From Ruminiclostridium hungatei (lineage in GTDB: Bacteria > Bacillota > Clostridia > Acetivibrionales > DSM-1351): DNA of 64,000 bases. Of the stretch, positions 17,448 through 26,670 are shown in pieces (positions within the stretch are counted from its first letter, which is position 1; every line of letters starts with the position of its first letter). The stretch lies in NCBI RefSeq assembly GCF_002051585.1, contig NZ_MZGX01000003.1:1-64000 (forward strand), in the 5' to 3' direction. The translations under genes and the position numbers were made by a program. Below the pieces are notes generated by a model. The model did not search any database and was not told where the DNA came from. It saw only the letters and a list, made by a program, of their open reading frames with translations.

Positions 17448-20400
17448 ATGTTGAAATTATTTAATGACGGCTGGCAGTTTGCCAAGGGAGAACCCTGCAA
17501 CTTCACGCAGGTGAAGCTGCCTCATGACTGGTTAATCTCAGATGTGAACAAGCTTTATGAAAGCGGTACGGGCTGGTATAAAAATGAGTTGGACTCCGGT
17601 TTTCTTACGGAAGGACAGCGTTTGTTCCTCCGTTTCGACGGAGTGTATATGGACAGCACGCTTTATGTAAATGACAGGGTAGCGGGTGAGTGGAAGTATG
17701 GCTACACTGCCTTTGAATATGATATTACGGATTTTCTTAATAAAGAAGGCGGCAATACAATACTGCTCAAGGTTAATTATATGTCCCCCAGCTCCCGTTG
17801 GTACACAGGTGCCGGCATATACAGGGATGTGTTCCTGAAGGTAAAAAATGCCTGCCATTTTGTATCCGACGGCATTTACATTTCTACCGGCAAACAAGAT
17901 GGCCAATGGGTTTTTGAAGTTGATGCGGAGGTTGAAGGAGCGGGATATGCCTATGAGGTGAAGCATACCTTGCTGGATGTAGGAGACAGCATAGTTCCCT
18001 GGGATATTGACAATCCCCGTCTCTATACACTACGCTCAGAGCTGTTGGTGGATGGAAAAGTTACGGATACCGAATTAACACGTTTCGGCTTTAGAACAAT
18101 AGACTTTTCCAGTGATAAAGGATTTTTTCTCAATGAAAGACATGTAAAGCTCAAGGGGGTTTGTCTTCATCACGATTTGGGCGCTCTGGGGGCCGCAGTA
18201 CACTCCGATGCCATACGCCGGCAGTTGACCCTGTTTAAAGATATGGGGGTCAACGCTCTTCGCACCGCTCACAATCCGCCCGCCAAGGTATTCATGGAGT
18301 TGGCCGATGAAATGGGTTTTCTTGTTATGTCTGAAATTCTGGATATGTGGACACAGCCCAAAAACACCCATGATTATGCCCGCTTTTTCGATGATTGGAT
18401 AGAAAAGGATGTTGCTTCCTGGATTCGCCGGGATCGCAATCATCCATCCATAATAATGTGGAGTATCGGAAATGAAATTCACGACACCCATCTGGATGCA
18501 CAAGCCGGAGCCCAGACAATGGAGCGTCTCATGGCTCTTGTAAGAAGGCATGATTCCAGACAGCATGCCCCAATAACACTATGCTCAAATTACATGCCCT
18601 GGGAGAACACACAGAAATGTGCAGACATAATAAAGCTCATAGGATATAACTATGGGGAGTCTCTGTACAACAACCATCACTCCGAACATCCTGATTGGAT
18701 CATATTCGGAAGTGAAACCTGCTCCACTGTCCAAAGCCGCGGAGTGTACCATTTCCCTCTGAACAAGTCCATCCTTTCCGACGATGACCTGCAATGCTCC
18801 GCACTGGGCAACAGTTCCACCAGTTGGGGTGCAAAGAGCGTGGAAGCTTGTATCCGAGCCGATTTTGACACTCCGTATTCCCTGGGTCAGTTTATATGGG
18901 TAGGTCAGGACCATCTGGGAGAGCCTACCCCATACCATACAAAGAATTCCTACCTTGGGCACATCGACACAGCCGGATTCCCCAAGGACTCATATTATCT
19001 GTTCCAGGCAGCCTGGACAGACTACAAAAAAGCCCCGATGGTACATCTTTTCCCACACTGGGATTTTTCTCCCGGTCAGCTTATTGATATCCGTGTGTGT
19101 TCCAACGCTCCCCGGATCGAACTGTTCCTTGATAACGAAAGTCTGGGTTCTGTGCTGCTGGAGGGCAAATATGTTGCCGACTGGCAGATGCCTTACCGTC
19201 CAGGGCTATTGCACGCTGTGGCTTATGACGAATCCGGGACGGTAATTGCCCAGGACCGCAAGGGTTCCTTCGGGGATGTGGACAGACTTCATTTACACGA
19301 GGATACCTACGGGGAATTGGTATTTGTTACAATCACCGCCCTGGACAAAAACGGAGCAGCGGTTGAAAATGCCAACTGCCGTGTTCGGGTGGAGGCAGAG
19401 AACGGAATCCTGTTAGGCCTTGATAACGGAGACTCAACCGACTTTGAACAGTATCAGACTAACAGCAGAAGGCTCTTCAGCGGAAAACTCCTGGCAATAG
19501 TAAAATCCCGGAATGGGAAAGCTCCCCGTATTTCGGTAGTTTTGGACAAGGATGACGTTCCCATAAGAAAAATAGAATTATCCGTCAGTGCCCATACCGT
19601 CACGGCTCAGATATTTCCACCGGACGCAACCTATGACGACCTGTATTGGAGGCTGACTGATGCAGGCGGTAATGACAGTCCTCTGGGAACCCTTGCTATT
19701 TCAGAAGATGGGAAAAGCGCCACAGTAGTTCCCAAGGGTGACGGACAGCTTTATGTACGCTGTGCCGTTAAGAATGGCAGCTCTCATGTAACCATTATTT
19801 CACAGCAGGTAATCAATGTAAGCGGTATGGGGAAAGCTTTCCTGAACCCTTACTCCTTTATCTCTGCGGGTCTGTACAACTACAGCAATGTGGAGCTTAC
19901 CAACGGCAATGAACGCGGAATTGCCACGCTTCGCAGCGGGAAAAGCCATGTTGGTTTTAAAGACATAGACTTTGGCGACTACGGCTCGGACCAGATTACC
20001 CTGCCGCTGTTTCCGCTGGGAAAAGAGCCCTTTACCTTTGAAATATGGGAAGGCATGCCGTTGGAGAATGGTACCAGGCTTTGTACCGCTGCTTATGACA
20101 AAGGTTCCATATGGAATACCTACCAGGAGGTAACCTGCACCCTTCCGCGCAGGCTGCGCGGAGTTACCGGCATATGCCTGGTTTTCGATCAGAAGGTCCA
20201 TATAAAGGGCTTTCACTTCAAAAAGTATCACAAGGCCTTTCAAAGGCTGTGCGCTGCCGAATATGATGCAATATACGGTGATACCTTCAGCGTTAAGGAA
20301 ACGGCCATTGAAAATATAGGAAACAATGTTTCCATACTCTTTGAGAATATGGATTTTGGAAGTTCAGGCGCTTCTAGTATTGCCCTGAGCTGGAGGTCAA

Positions 20401-20600
20401 AAATCCCCGGCAACTCCATACAGCTTTTATTTACCGACCCTCAGAATAAAACCCAGAAAATGATATTTGTTGACGGTTCGGCAGATTACACCAGTGCAGT
20501 ATTCCCGCTGGGAGAAAAAATCATGGGGAATAAGACAGTCACTCTGGTGTTCCTGCCGGGCAGCAGCCTGGATCTGTCCTGGTTTCAATTTATGGAATAG
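17448..20600 (+). CDS. GH2 family glycoside hydrolase with C-terminal sugar-binding-like modules
   Basis: About 1050 residues with no signal peptide, so intracellular. Domain order: N-terminal jelly-roll (GWQFAKGEPCNFTQVKLPHD, RLFLRFDGVYMDSTLYVN), Ig-like domain, TIM barrel with acid/base Glu343 in WSIGNEIHD and nucleophile Glu423 in FGSETCS, a DUF4982-like segment (AAWTDYKKAPMVHLFPHWDF), an Ig-like domain, and two C-terminal CBM6-like stretches from about residue 800 (VGFKDIDFGDYGSDQITLPL and ILFENMDFGSSGASSIALSW). The ATG at 17448 has AGAGG and GGAGG upstream; the longer frame starts 72 nt earlier without a site. Substrate could be beta-galactoside, beta-glucuronide or alpha-L-arabinopyranoside; sequence does not decide. 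It probably forms a unit with the preceding repressor. Confidence 0.88.
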   Translation: MLKLFNDGWQFAKGEPCNFTQVKLPHDWLISDVNKLYESGTGWYKNELDSGFLTEGQRLFLRFDGVYMDSTLYVNDRVAGEWKYGYTAFEYDITDFLNKEGGNTILLKVNYMSPSSRWYTGAGIYRDVFLKVKNACHFVSDGIYISTGKQDGQWVFEVDAEVEGAGYAYEVKHTLLDVGDSIVPWDIDNPRLYTLRSELLVDGKVTDTELTRFGFRTIDFSSDKGFFLNERHVKLKGVCLHHDLGALGAAVHSDAIRRQLTLFKDMGVNALRTAHNPPAKVFMELADEMGFLVMSEILDMWTQPKNTHDYARFFDDWIEKDVASWIRRDRNHPSIIMWSIGNEIHDTHLDAQAGAQTMERLMALVRRHDSRQHAPITLCSNYMPWENTQKCADIIKLIGYNYGESLYNNHHSEHPDWIIFGSETCSTVQSRGVYHFPLNKSILSDDDLQCSALGNSSTSWGAKSVEACIRADFDTPYSLGQFIWVGQDHLGEPTPYHTKNSYLGHIDTAGFPKDSYYLFQAAWTDYKKAPMVHLFPHWDFSPGQLIDIRVCSNAPRIELFLDNESLGSVLLEGKYVADWQMPYRPGLLHAVAYDESGTVIAQDRKGSFGDVDRLHLHEDTYGELVFVTITALDKNGAAVENANCRVRVEAENGILLGLDNGDSTDFEQYQTNSRRLFSGKLLAIVKSRNGKAPRISVVLDKDDVPIRKIELSVSAHTVTAQIFPPDATYDDLYWRLTDAGGNDSPLGTLAISEDGKSATVVPKGDGQLYVRCAVKNGSSHVTIISQQVINVSGMGKAFLNPYSFISAGLYNYSNVELTNGNERGIATLRSGKSHVGFKDIDFGDYGSDQITLPLFPLGKEPFTFEIWEGMPLENGTRLCTAAYDKGSIWNTYQEVTCTLPRRLRGVTGICLVFDQKVHIKGFHFKKYHKAFQRLCAAEYDAIYGDTFSVKETAIENIGNNVSILFENMDFGSSGASSIALSWRSKIPGNSIQLLFTDPQNKTQKMIFVDGSADYTSAVFPLGEKIMGNKTVTLVFLPGSSLDLSWFQFME

Positions 20601-20664
20601 AGACCGTCGCCGGGCCATTACAAATCAGTACGGACCCATAATTTTTATTACATTTTCATATGCT

Positions 20665-20703
20665 AAAAGGACTGCCGGAGAAAATATCCGTCAGTCCTTT
20701 TAA
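20665..20703. terminator. Bidirectional terminator between GH2 and malic enzyme
   Basis: The stem AAAAGGACTG (20665-20674) pairs with CAGTCCTTTT (20692-20701), extended by CGGA/TCCG after one mismatch. T-runs at both ends serve the converging GH2 and malic enzyme genes. Confidence 0.75.
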
Positions 20704-20775
20704 TATGTTTAATCAAAATAAATATGAATAGTTATATTACCTTGAGTCACTGCTTTGAATTTTTCGCCAGACAGC

Positions 20776-21951
20776 TTACTTTCTTGCAACTCCGGTTTTT
20801 CTGGCAGCTTCTGCAACTGCATCAGCAACTTCTTTTGCCACTCTTGGATCAAATGGAGCCGGTATTACATATTCTGCATTTCTTTCTGCATCGGTAACAA
20901 GACCAGCTATTGCATAAGCAGCAGCTATCTTCATTGCATCATTTATTTCACGGGCTCCTACATCAAAAGTACCTCTGAAAATACCTGGGAATGCAAGAAC
21001 ATTATTAACCTGGTTCGGGTAGTCTGAACGGCCTGTCCCAACTACTGCCGCGCCTGCCTCAAGAGCTTCTTCAGGCATGATTTCAGGAGTTGGATTTGCC
21101 TGGGCAAATATTATAGGATCTTTTGCCATTGACTTAACCATTTCCTTTGTAACCTGGTTAGCTGCTGAAACTCCGATGAATACATCTGCTCCAACCATAA
21201 CGTCCTTCAAACTTCCTCTCTTGCCTTCCAGATTTGTAATCTTAGCCATTTCAGCCTTGATTGGATTCAGGTTGTCTCTGCCTTCATAGATAACGCCCTT
21301 TGTATCACAAAGTACAACCTTTCTGAGACCCATTGAGAAAAGCAGCTTTGTTATGGCTATAGCTGCAGCACCTGCTCCGTTGACTACTATGGATATATCT
21401 TCCATTTTCTTGTTTACAACTTTTAAAGCATTGATAAGACCTGCAGCAGTTACTATTGCAGTACCATGCTGGTCATCGTGGAATATGGGGATATCTGTTT
21501 CCTTCTTCAGTCTTTCTTCTATTTCAAAGCATCTTGGAGCAGCGATATCTTCGAGGTTTACACCACCAAAGCTGCCTGAGAGCAATTTAACAGTTTCAAC
21601 TATTGTATCAACATCCTTTGACTTGATACAAAGCGGGAATGCATCAACATCTCCGAAAGTCTTGAAGAGGCAGCATTTTCCTTCCATAACAGGCATACCT
21701 GCTTCAGGTCCGATGTCTCCAAGACCCAATACTGCAGTACCGTCAGTGATAACAGCAACAAGATTGTGTCTTCTTGTGTATTTGTAGGAGTTTTCTATGT
21801 CTTTCTGTATTTCCAGACATGGTTGAGCAACTCCAGGTGAGTAAGCCAATGAAAGATCTCTCTTATCTTTTAATGGTGCTTTACATACCACTTCTATTTT
21901 TCCCGCCCACTCTTCGTGCGCCTTAAGCGAATCCTCATAAATAGTTCCCAT
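20776..21951 (-). CDS. NAD(P)-dependent malic enzyme
   Basis: 391 residues, the short bacterial malic enzyme class. It decarboxylates malate to pyruvate with reduction of NAD(P). The N-terminal catalytic domain has LSLAYSPGVAQPCLEI, VAVITDGTAVLGLGDIGPEA and PIFHDDQHGTAIVTAAGLIN (metal and catalytic residues); the Rossmann domain has IVVNGAGAAAIAITKLL. GGAGGA lies 10 nt before the ATG. The gene follows malate dehydrogenase on the same strand after 200 bp; together they form the two malate steps of the clostridial malate shunt (oxaloacetate to malate to pyruvate). Cofactor preference cannot be read with confidence. Confidence 0.95.
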   Translation of the reverse strand: MGTIYEDSLKAHEEWAGKIEVVCKAPLKDKRDLSLAYSPGVAQPCLEIQKDIENSYKYTRRHNLVAVITDGTAVLGLGDIGPEAGMPVMEGKCCLFKTFGDVDAFPLCIKSKDVDTIVETVKLLSGSFGGVNLEDIAAPRCFEIEERLKKETDIPIFHDDQHGTAIVTAAGLINALKVVNKKMEDISIVVNGAGAAAIAITKLLFSMGLRKVVLCDTKGVIYEGRDNLNPIKAEMAKITNLEGKRGSLKDVMVGADVFIGVSAANQVTKEMVKSMAKDPIIFAQANPTPEIMPEEALEAGAAVVGTGRSDYPNQVNNVLAFPGIFRGTFDVGAREINDAMKIAAAYAIAGLVTDAERNAEYVIPAPFDPRVAKEVADAVAEAARKTGVARK

Positions 21952-22131
21952 TTCCTAATCCTCCAGACGTTAATTAATTAATAAATCAAACTTTTTAAAC
22001 TTACGACAAGAAACAAATAAACAATACTTGCCGTATCATTTATCTGTTCCTTATCTATTCTACACTATTGTGAAATCTTTCACAACCACTTTTCAATTTT
22101 TTATCCAAATTTTTTATATTTCCAAAATTTA

Positions 22132-22149
22132 CTTAAAAAGTCTTTTAAG
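22132..22149 (-). terminator. Weak AT-rich hairpin after mdh
   Basis: CTTAAAA (22132-22138) and TTTTAAG (22143-22149) form a 7-bp stem directly after the mdh stop, followed on the minus strand by a T-rich stretch. It is a weak terminator at best, so some read-through into the malic enzyme gene is likely. Confidence 0.4.
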
Positions 22150-22151
22150 GC

Positions 22152-23084
22152 TTATATGTCTTTAACTTCGTTTATTACTGCTCTGACCTGTTCAGCGGAA
22201 TGCTTCAGGAGCTCCAATTCCTTGTCGGTAATCTTTAACTCGAGAACCTTTTCTGCTCCGTTGCCGCCAACCACAGTCGGAACATTTACCAATACGTCCT
22301 TAATACCATACTGACCGTCAAGTACAGTACCTACCGGCATAATCGTATTAAAGTCTTTGAGTATTGATTCAACAATTCTGTTGATTGAAAGAGCTATACC
22401 GTAGTAAGTTGCTCCCTTGTTCTTGATGATAGTTGCACCTGCTGCTTTAACCTCTGTAAACAATGTTTCCTTGTCAATGTTTAAGCCGTTAGCCTGTACA
22501 TATTCATCAAATTGAGTTCCGGCAATATGAGTAGCACTCCACAATGGAAGCTGTGAATCACCGTGCTCACCAATGATATAGCCGTGTACATTAGCAATGT
22601 CTACATTCAATGCCTGGCTGATATGAGTTCTGAATCTGGCACTGTCAAGAACGGTACCCGAACCAATAACCTTGTGTGCAGGTAAACCTGACCATTTTTG
22701 AGTCATGTAAGCCAAAACATCAACCGGATTTGATACACTTACGATTGTGCCACGGTTATAGTGCTTCATCATTTCAGTAACAATGCTCTTCATTATTGAT
22801 GCATTTTTCTTGGCAAGATCCAGTCTTGTTTCTCCAGGTTTTCTTGCAGCGCCTGCTGTTACTACTATAACATCACAGTCCTTTACGTCTGAATATTCTC
22901 CTGAATAAACCTTCATGTGACCGGCAAATGATAAGCCATGGCTTATATCAAGTGCTTCACCGTATGCCTTTTCCTTGTTTACATCGATCAGAACCAACTC
23001 GGATACCAAATTGTTTATAGACATCGCATATGCTGCGGATGCTCCAACAAATCCCGCTCCAATAATAGCTACCTTATATCCCAT
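22152..23084 (-). CDS. mdh: Malate dehydrogenase of the LDH-like family
   Basis: About 310 residues. The N-terminal Rossmann motif is VAIIGAGFVGASAAY; the active-site His lies in GYIIGEHGDSQLPLWS. The family holds both lactate and malate dehydrogenases. The residue that decides specificity comes just before KPG in the mobile loop: lactate enzymes usually have Gln (NQKPGETR), malate enzymes Arg (RKPG). Here the loop reads AGAARKPGETR, with Arg near residue 81, which favours oxaloacetate/malate, although the following GETR is LDH-like. The malic enzyme gene downstream supports malate. The ATG at 23084 has GGAGGG 8 nt upstream; the longer TTG frame is rejected. Annotation pipelines may call it L-lactate dehydrogenase. 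Confidence 0.85.
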   Translation of the reverse strand: MGYKVAIIGAGFVGASAAYAMSINNLVSELVLIDVNKEKAYGEALDISHGLSFAGHMKVYSGEYSDVKDCDVIVVTAGAARKPGETRLDLAKKNASIMKSIVTEMMKHYNRGTIVSVSNPVDVLAYMTQKWSGLPAHKVIGSGTVLDSARFRTHISQALNVDIANVHGYIIGEHGDSQLPLWSATHIAGTQFDEYVQANGLNIDKETLFTEVKAAGATIIKNKGATYYGIALSINRIVESILKDFNTIMPVGTVLDGQYGIKDVLVNVPTVVGGNGAEKVLELKITDKELELLKHSAEQVRAVINEVKDI

Positions 23085-23423
23085 ACAAATTCCCTCCATT
23101 TTTTTTCGCAATGCTATTAGCGTAACACAACTTAAATTAACTTACAAACATAAATAACAGGATTTTCATATACTTTATTAGCAAAAACCGCTAATTTTTT
23201 AGATTATATTTACTTTTGTGGCTTAATCTTTAATTTTTATACATTTACGTTTGACTTGTATACAATGTTTCGGGGTAAGCGCTAACACATATGCCCCCCG
23301 CGGGTTTCAAGGCTGATTGATTAAAAATTAACAAGATGTATTTTTATAACTTTGTTAAAAAAATAGCTATATAATAATCTGTAAAACCTGATAGTGCATG
23401 CCCCGGCAATTTGAAAAGTCAAT

Positions 23424-23472
23424 TTGTTGGCTTTTGGAAGGCGGGCTTTGAACCGTAATTGACTTTGGTAAA
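23424..23472. repeat. Interspersed 50-bp repeat, copy A
   Basis: These 49 bp are identical to 45207-45257 apart from a 2-nt gap after GGAAGGCG. A diverged partial copy lies at 26799-26827. No coding role is apparent. It is intergenic, between coaX and mdh, next to the coaX terminator. Confidence 0.75.
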
Positions 23473-23476
23473 GTAA

Positions 23477-23497
23477 AAAAGACGATTTCTCGTCTTT
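23477..23497 (-). terminator. Terminator after coaX
   Basis: AAAGACGA (23478-23485) pairs with TCGTCTTT (23490-23497) around a 4-nt loop. On the minus strand it runs into TTTTTTAC, a U-tract. It lies 50 bp past the coaX stop. Confidence 0.75.
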
Positions 23498-23547
23498 CCT
23501 TCACTGCTTTATTATAGCTGTTTTCTTACTTTATATTCATTAAAAAA

Positions 23548-24318
23548 TCAGTTTTTATTTCTTTCATATACAATCCGAAGCCCCTCCAACGTCAAAGTGG
23601 AGTTTATATGGTCGATTGTCCGGGATTCCTCCGAAATAAATCTGGCCAATCCTCCGGTGGCTATTACCTTTATGTTGTCCTCCTGCATTTCCTGTTTCAT
23701 ACGTTTTACAATATAATCCACCTGCCCGATATATCCGTAAAATATTCCGGACTGCATACTTGACACGGTATTTTTGCCTATAACCCCTTCAGGCTTTATC
23801 AGGTCTATCCTGGGAAGCTTGGCTGCTTTTTGAAACAATGCCTCAAGGCTGATCTTGACTCCCGGACATATGACCCCTCCCAAATACTCACCCTTTTCAG
23901 ACACAGCGCAAAAGGTCGTGGCAGTTCCCATGTCAACTATTATCAGAGGCCCTCCATAAAGCTCGAATCCGGCTACGGCATTTACTATCCTGTCGGTTCC
24001 AACCTCTTTTGGATTCTGGTATCTGATATTTATTCCTGTCCTGGTGCCGGGACCGATTATCATTGGTTCCAGTTTTAAATACTTTTTGATGGAGTGCTCC
24101 AGGGTATACATTATAGGCGGTACTACAGATGCAATAATAACGGCTTCCACCTTGTCAGCCTTCAGCGCTGCATGGTCAAACAGGTTAAGCATAAACATAC
24201 CCAGCTCATCAGCCGTTCTTTCCTTGTCGGTGTTCAGCCTCCAACTGGCCAGGAGTTCGGTTTTTTCATAAACACCAAGTACAATATGCGTATTCCCCAC
24301 ATCAACTACTAAAATCAT
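23548..24318 (-). CDS. coaX: Type III pantothenate kinase
   Basis: 256 residues, the normal CoaX length. It phosphorylates pantothenate in the first step of coenzyme A synthesis and is not inhibited by CoA. Family motifs: [17 protein letters not shown] at the start (phosphate loop), [20 protein letters not shown] and [20 protein letters not shown] (ASKHA-fold Asp residues), [12 protein letters not shown] and [19 protein letters not shown] lies directly before the ATG. It is 37 bp downstream of a low-complexity protein gene and further downstream of birA, so cofactor genes cluster here. Confidence 0.96.
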   Translation of the reverse strand: MILVVDVGNTHIVLGVYEKTELLASWRLNTDKERTADELGMFMLNLFDHAALKADKVEAVIIASVVPPIMYTLEHSIKKYLKLEPMIIGPGTRTGINIRYQNPKEVGTDRIVNAVAGFELYGGPLIIVDMGTATTFCAVSEKGEYLGGVICPGVKISLEALFQKAAKLPRIDLIKPEGVIGKNTVSSMQSGIFYGYIGQVDYIVKRMKQEMQEDNIKVIATGGLARFISEESRTIDHINSTLTLEGLRIVYERNKN

Positions 24319-24355
24319 ACTCTCCCACCATTCTCCACCAGAGGATTGTTGTCTG

Positions 24356-24880
24356 TCAGACTCCCAACCTCATGCTGCGTATTTCCTTAAGTTCCAGTTC
24401 GATTTCCTTCTCGATTCTGACAATATCGACAGCAATGTCAGCCACGGTCTCTTCGGCTCGCGGTTTAATGGCAGGCCTCTGGAAATGTTGTCTTGTATTT
24501 TCTCTGGGCTCCCTGGGCTCTCTGTTTTGATTTTGATTTTCTCTGGTTTGATTATCTCTATTTTGATTTTCTCTATGGTAATTTCTCTGATAATTTTCCT
24601 TATGCTGGTTCTGGCTGTTTTCCCTGGGTGAGTTTTCTCTGGCCTGATTATCCCGGTTATCCCTTCTCTGGGAATCTCTTTGCTGTCCGGGCTCCCTCTG
24701 GTTGCCGCCTTCCCTCTGCTGATTATCCCTCGGAGGTCTTGTTCGTGTATGGTTTTCTTTGTGAGGTGCCTCTCCGTCTTTCTGAGCGGACTTCTGCTGA
24801 AAATTTTGTCCGGCAGGCTCACCAGTTTGAGCTCCATCCTTTGAATAATTTTTTCTTGGGTAATCATTCCTTTTAACCAC
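24356..24880 (-). CDS. Low-complexity Arg/Asn/Gln/Glu-rich protein
   Basis: 174 residues. Residues ~1-135 are a highly charged disordered stretch dominated by Arg, Asn, Gln and Glu with short reiterations such as [18 protein letters not shown]. The last ~35 residues are ordered and helical ([20 protein letters not shown]). A disordered basic segment with a helical anchor suggests RNA or nucleoprotein binding, but no family is recognised. GTG start, AGGAGG about 9 nt upstream. It lies between birA and coaX on the same strand (97 bp and 37 bp), probably co-transcribed. The DEAD-box helicase at 46354 also has a reiterated charged tail, which is only a similarity of style. Confidence 0.6.
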   Translation of the reverse strand: MVKRNDYPRKNYSKDGAQTGEPAGQNFQQKSAQKDGEAPHKENHTRTRPPRDNQQREGGNQREPGQQRDSQRRDNRDNQARENSPRENSQNQHKENYQRNYHRENQNRDNQTRENQNQNREPREPRENTRQHFQRPAIKPRAEETVADIAVDIVRIEKEIELELKEIRSMRLGV

Positions 24881-24976
24881 TTATCAAATCCTCCTAAACT
24901 TTCTTTACAACTAAAAAATAATACGACCCTTGTTATCATAGCACATGTTTCAATATTTTAAAACCCATTTGCAGGG

Positions 24977-25963
24977 TCAGTCCCTTGCATATCCCATCAA
25001 TCCTCTGACCTGTACTTCTCCGGAAGAAACTTCTCTTAGAGTTCCATCCTTACATTTTACAACAAGTTTACCATCCAATGCAACGGATTGTGCTGTTCCA
25101 ATATATTCAACCTCTCTGCTTATTATCCTCACTTCTTTTCCCACAGTAACCGAGTATTTATTCCATTTGTCTATAATCTGTCTGGTTTCTCCAGCAAGCA
25201 GCATTGTATATATTTTTTCAAAGCTTTTTAAAATGCCTGAAAGGATTTTCGCCCTGGAATGCGTCTTTCCGGTAAAAAGTTTAAGTGAAGCAGCCTTGTC
25301 CTGAAGCTCCTGGTCAAAATCGCCGGAATCCTGATTAATATTCAAGCCTATGCCCACCACCACATAATTCACATGCCCCGGCTCTGCACTAAGTTCTGTG
25401 AGTATCCCTCCCAGCTTGCAGCTACCCAATATTATATCATTAGGCCACTTGATCCCGCAATTTATATCCAAAACTTCAATTATGCCTTCAACAACAGCAA
25501 CGGAAGCTGCAAGGGTAATTATCTGTACTTTTTCCGGCTCCAGGTCAGGCCTCAGTACTATTGAAAACCACAAACCCCTGCTGTTATCAGACTGCCAAAG
25601 CCTGCCCACCCTGCCCCTGCCGAGAGTTTGCCTCTCGGCTGTGACTACTGTTCCGTGCGGACAGCCGTCGTTGCCTATCTTTTTTGCATAATTGTTAGTG
25701 GAATCTATGTCAGCAAAATGTACCAGCTCTCTGCCAATCTGCTGCCCATCCGGAACACTGACCTCCCGGCCGTCAAGTATATCCGGCAGTCCGGTCAGCC
25801 TGTAACCTTTTTTGGAGGAGGATTCAATTATATAGCCCTCTTTCCTCAGTTCATTTATATGCTTCCACACTGCCGTACGTGAAACCCCGAGGCTGTTGCT
25901 GAGTTCCTCTCCCGAAACATAGCCCTGTTTTTCCTTAAGTGTATGTAAAATAAGCTTTTTCAA
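24977..25963 (-). CDS. birA: Biotin-protein ligase and biotin operon repressor
   Basis: 328 residues, the bifunctional class. N-terminal winged helix (GYVSGEELSNSLGVSRTAVW, KHINELRKEGYIIESSSKKG) for DNA binding. The central ligase domain has TVVTAERQTLGRGRVGRLW, LWFSIVLRP, IKWPNDIILGSCKLGGILTE and VVVGIGLNIN, which form biotinyl-AMP and transfer biotin to carboxylase carrier proteins. The C-terminal SH3-like domain has EYIGTAQSVALDGKLVVKCK. The start is a TTG with AGGAAT close upstream, a weak site, but the helix-turn-helix requires this N-terminus. No biotin synthesis genes are in the window. Confidence 0.95.
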   Translation of the reverse strand: MKKLILHTLKEKQGYVSGEELSNSLGVSRTAVWKHINELRKEGYIIESSSKKGYRLTGLPDILDGREVSVPDGQQIGRELVHFADIDSTNNYAKKIGNDGCPHGTVVTAERQTLGRGRVGRLWQSDNSRGLWFSIVLRPDLEPEKVQIITLAASVAVVEGIIEVLDINCGIKWPNDIILGSCKLGGILTELSAEPGHVNYVVVGIGLNINQDSGDFDQELQDKAASLKLFTGKTHSRAKILSGILKSFEKIYTMLLAGETRQIIDKWNKYSVTVGKEVRIISREVEYIGTAQSVALDGKLVVKCKDGTLREVSSGEVQVRGLMGYARD

Positions 25964-25998
25964 ATTCCTGTCACCATCCTGATTATGTACCTGTAAAT

Positions 25999-26670
25999 TT
26001 ATACCGATTTGTCCTGCCTGTAGGTTTGCAGGCGGAATTTTTCGTTTATTCTCTCAATTTGCGGCTTCTTTATGCAGTATGTACTCCCTGTACCTGTTTT
26101 GAATACTGCCGTGCCTTTGTGTTCGTTTTCAAGCTTCTCCACCTGCTTTTCCTCTGCCAGCCTGTCAAAGAAATAATAAAGGAGAAAATCGTCAGATTCT
26201 GCAAGCTGTTCTCTCAAATCCTGCAAAACATTGTTTATATAAAGCTCCTCAGAATTTGTATATATCACCGGAGAATCCATTCTTTTGTCAAGAACGGCAG
26301 CCTCTCCCGGAAGAATAGTGGTAGTAATCAGACATTCCGGAAGCCTGTACGCTCCAAATATGTATTTTTCTATTGGTATAACTGATTTATAATATAATTC
26401 CAGCTCGGAGTCCTTCAGCCCATTTGCATTTTCATATAAAAATCTGTCTGCAATAAAGCATTTTTCGTTTTTAACCTGTATTTTCAGACAGGTATACCCG
26501 GGAGATTTGTACAATTCCGGATCATCCTTTGGATTTAAAAGTCCTGAAAAGCACATAACCCTGTCCCCATCCATAATTATTTCTCTGTTGTAATAGGCAG
26601 ATAATTTCAATCCGCAGTCCAGGATATTGGATAAATTTTCTGTTCTAACGTAATAATATACCTCTACCAT
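25999..26670 (-). CDS. Hypothetical protein, possible ADP-ribosyltransferase-like N-terminus
   Basis: About 223 residues. The ATG at 26670 is chosen because GTGGGG lies 7 nt upstream; the longer frame starts without a site. The N-terminal ~80 residues (VEVYYYVRTENLSNILDCGL, then DRVMCFSGLLNPKDDPELY) resemble proteins in which a short strand is followed by a T/S-x-x-N-L-x-x-I-L-x-x-G-L helix, as in DarT/DUF4433 and RNA 2'-phosphotransferases. The similarity is visual and weak. The C-terminal ~100 residues are charged and helical. No signal peptide or membrane segment. It follows the structured intergenic element and precedes birA on the same strand by 35 bp. Function unknown. Confidence 0.55.
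   Translation of the reverse strand: MVEVYYYVRTENLSNILDCGLKLSAYYNREIIMDGDRVMCFSGLLNPKDDPELYKSPGYTCLKIQVKNEKCFIADRFLYENANGLKDSELELYYKSVIPIEKYIFGAYRLPECLITTTILPGEAAVLDKRMDSPVIYTNSEELYINNVLQDLREQLAESDDFLLYYFFDRLAEEKQVEKLENEHKGTAVFKTGTGSTYCIKKPQIERINEKFRLQTYRQDKSV

Larger units (their letters stand above)
23085..23547. other. 463-bp leader/intergenic region of mdh
   Basis: No gene. It contains the coaX terminator (23477-23497), repeat copy A (23424-23472), and an AT-rich stretch with TTAACAA and TTGTTAA around 23330-23358 whose order and spacing do not match the usual Rex site. A promoter for mdh should lie here, but I could not single out one convincing pair of hexamers. Confidence 0.4.

Noticed and set aside
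22152-23111. Simple L-lactate dehydrogenase call and TTG start
   Set aside because: Specificity-loop Arg and the malic enzyme neighbour favour malate; the ATG at 23084 has the proper ribosome binding site.
23329-23359. Rex-type redox operator upstream of mdh
   Set aside because: TTAACAA and TTGTTAA are present, but in reversed order and with a spacer far longer than the usual Rex site.
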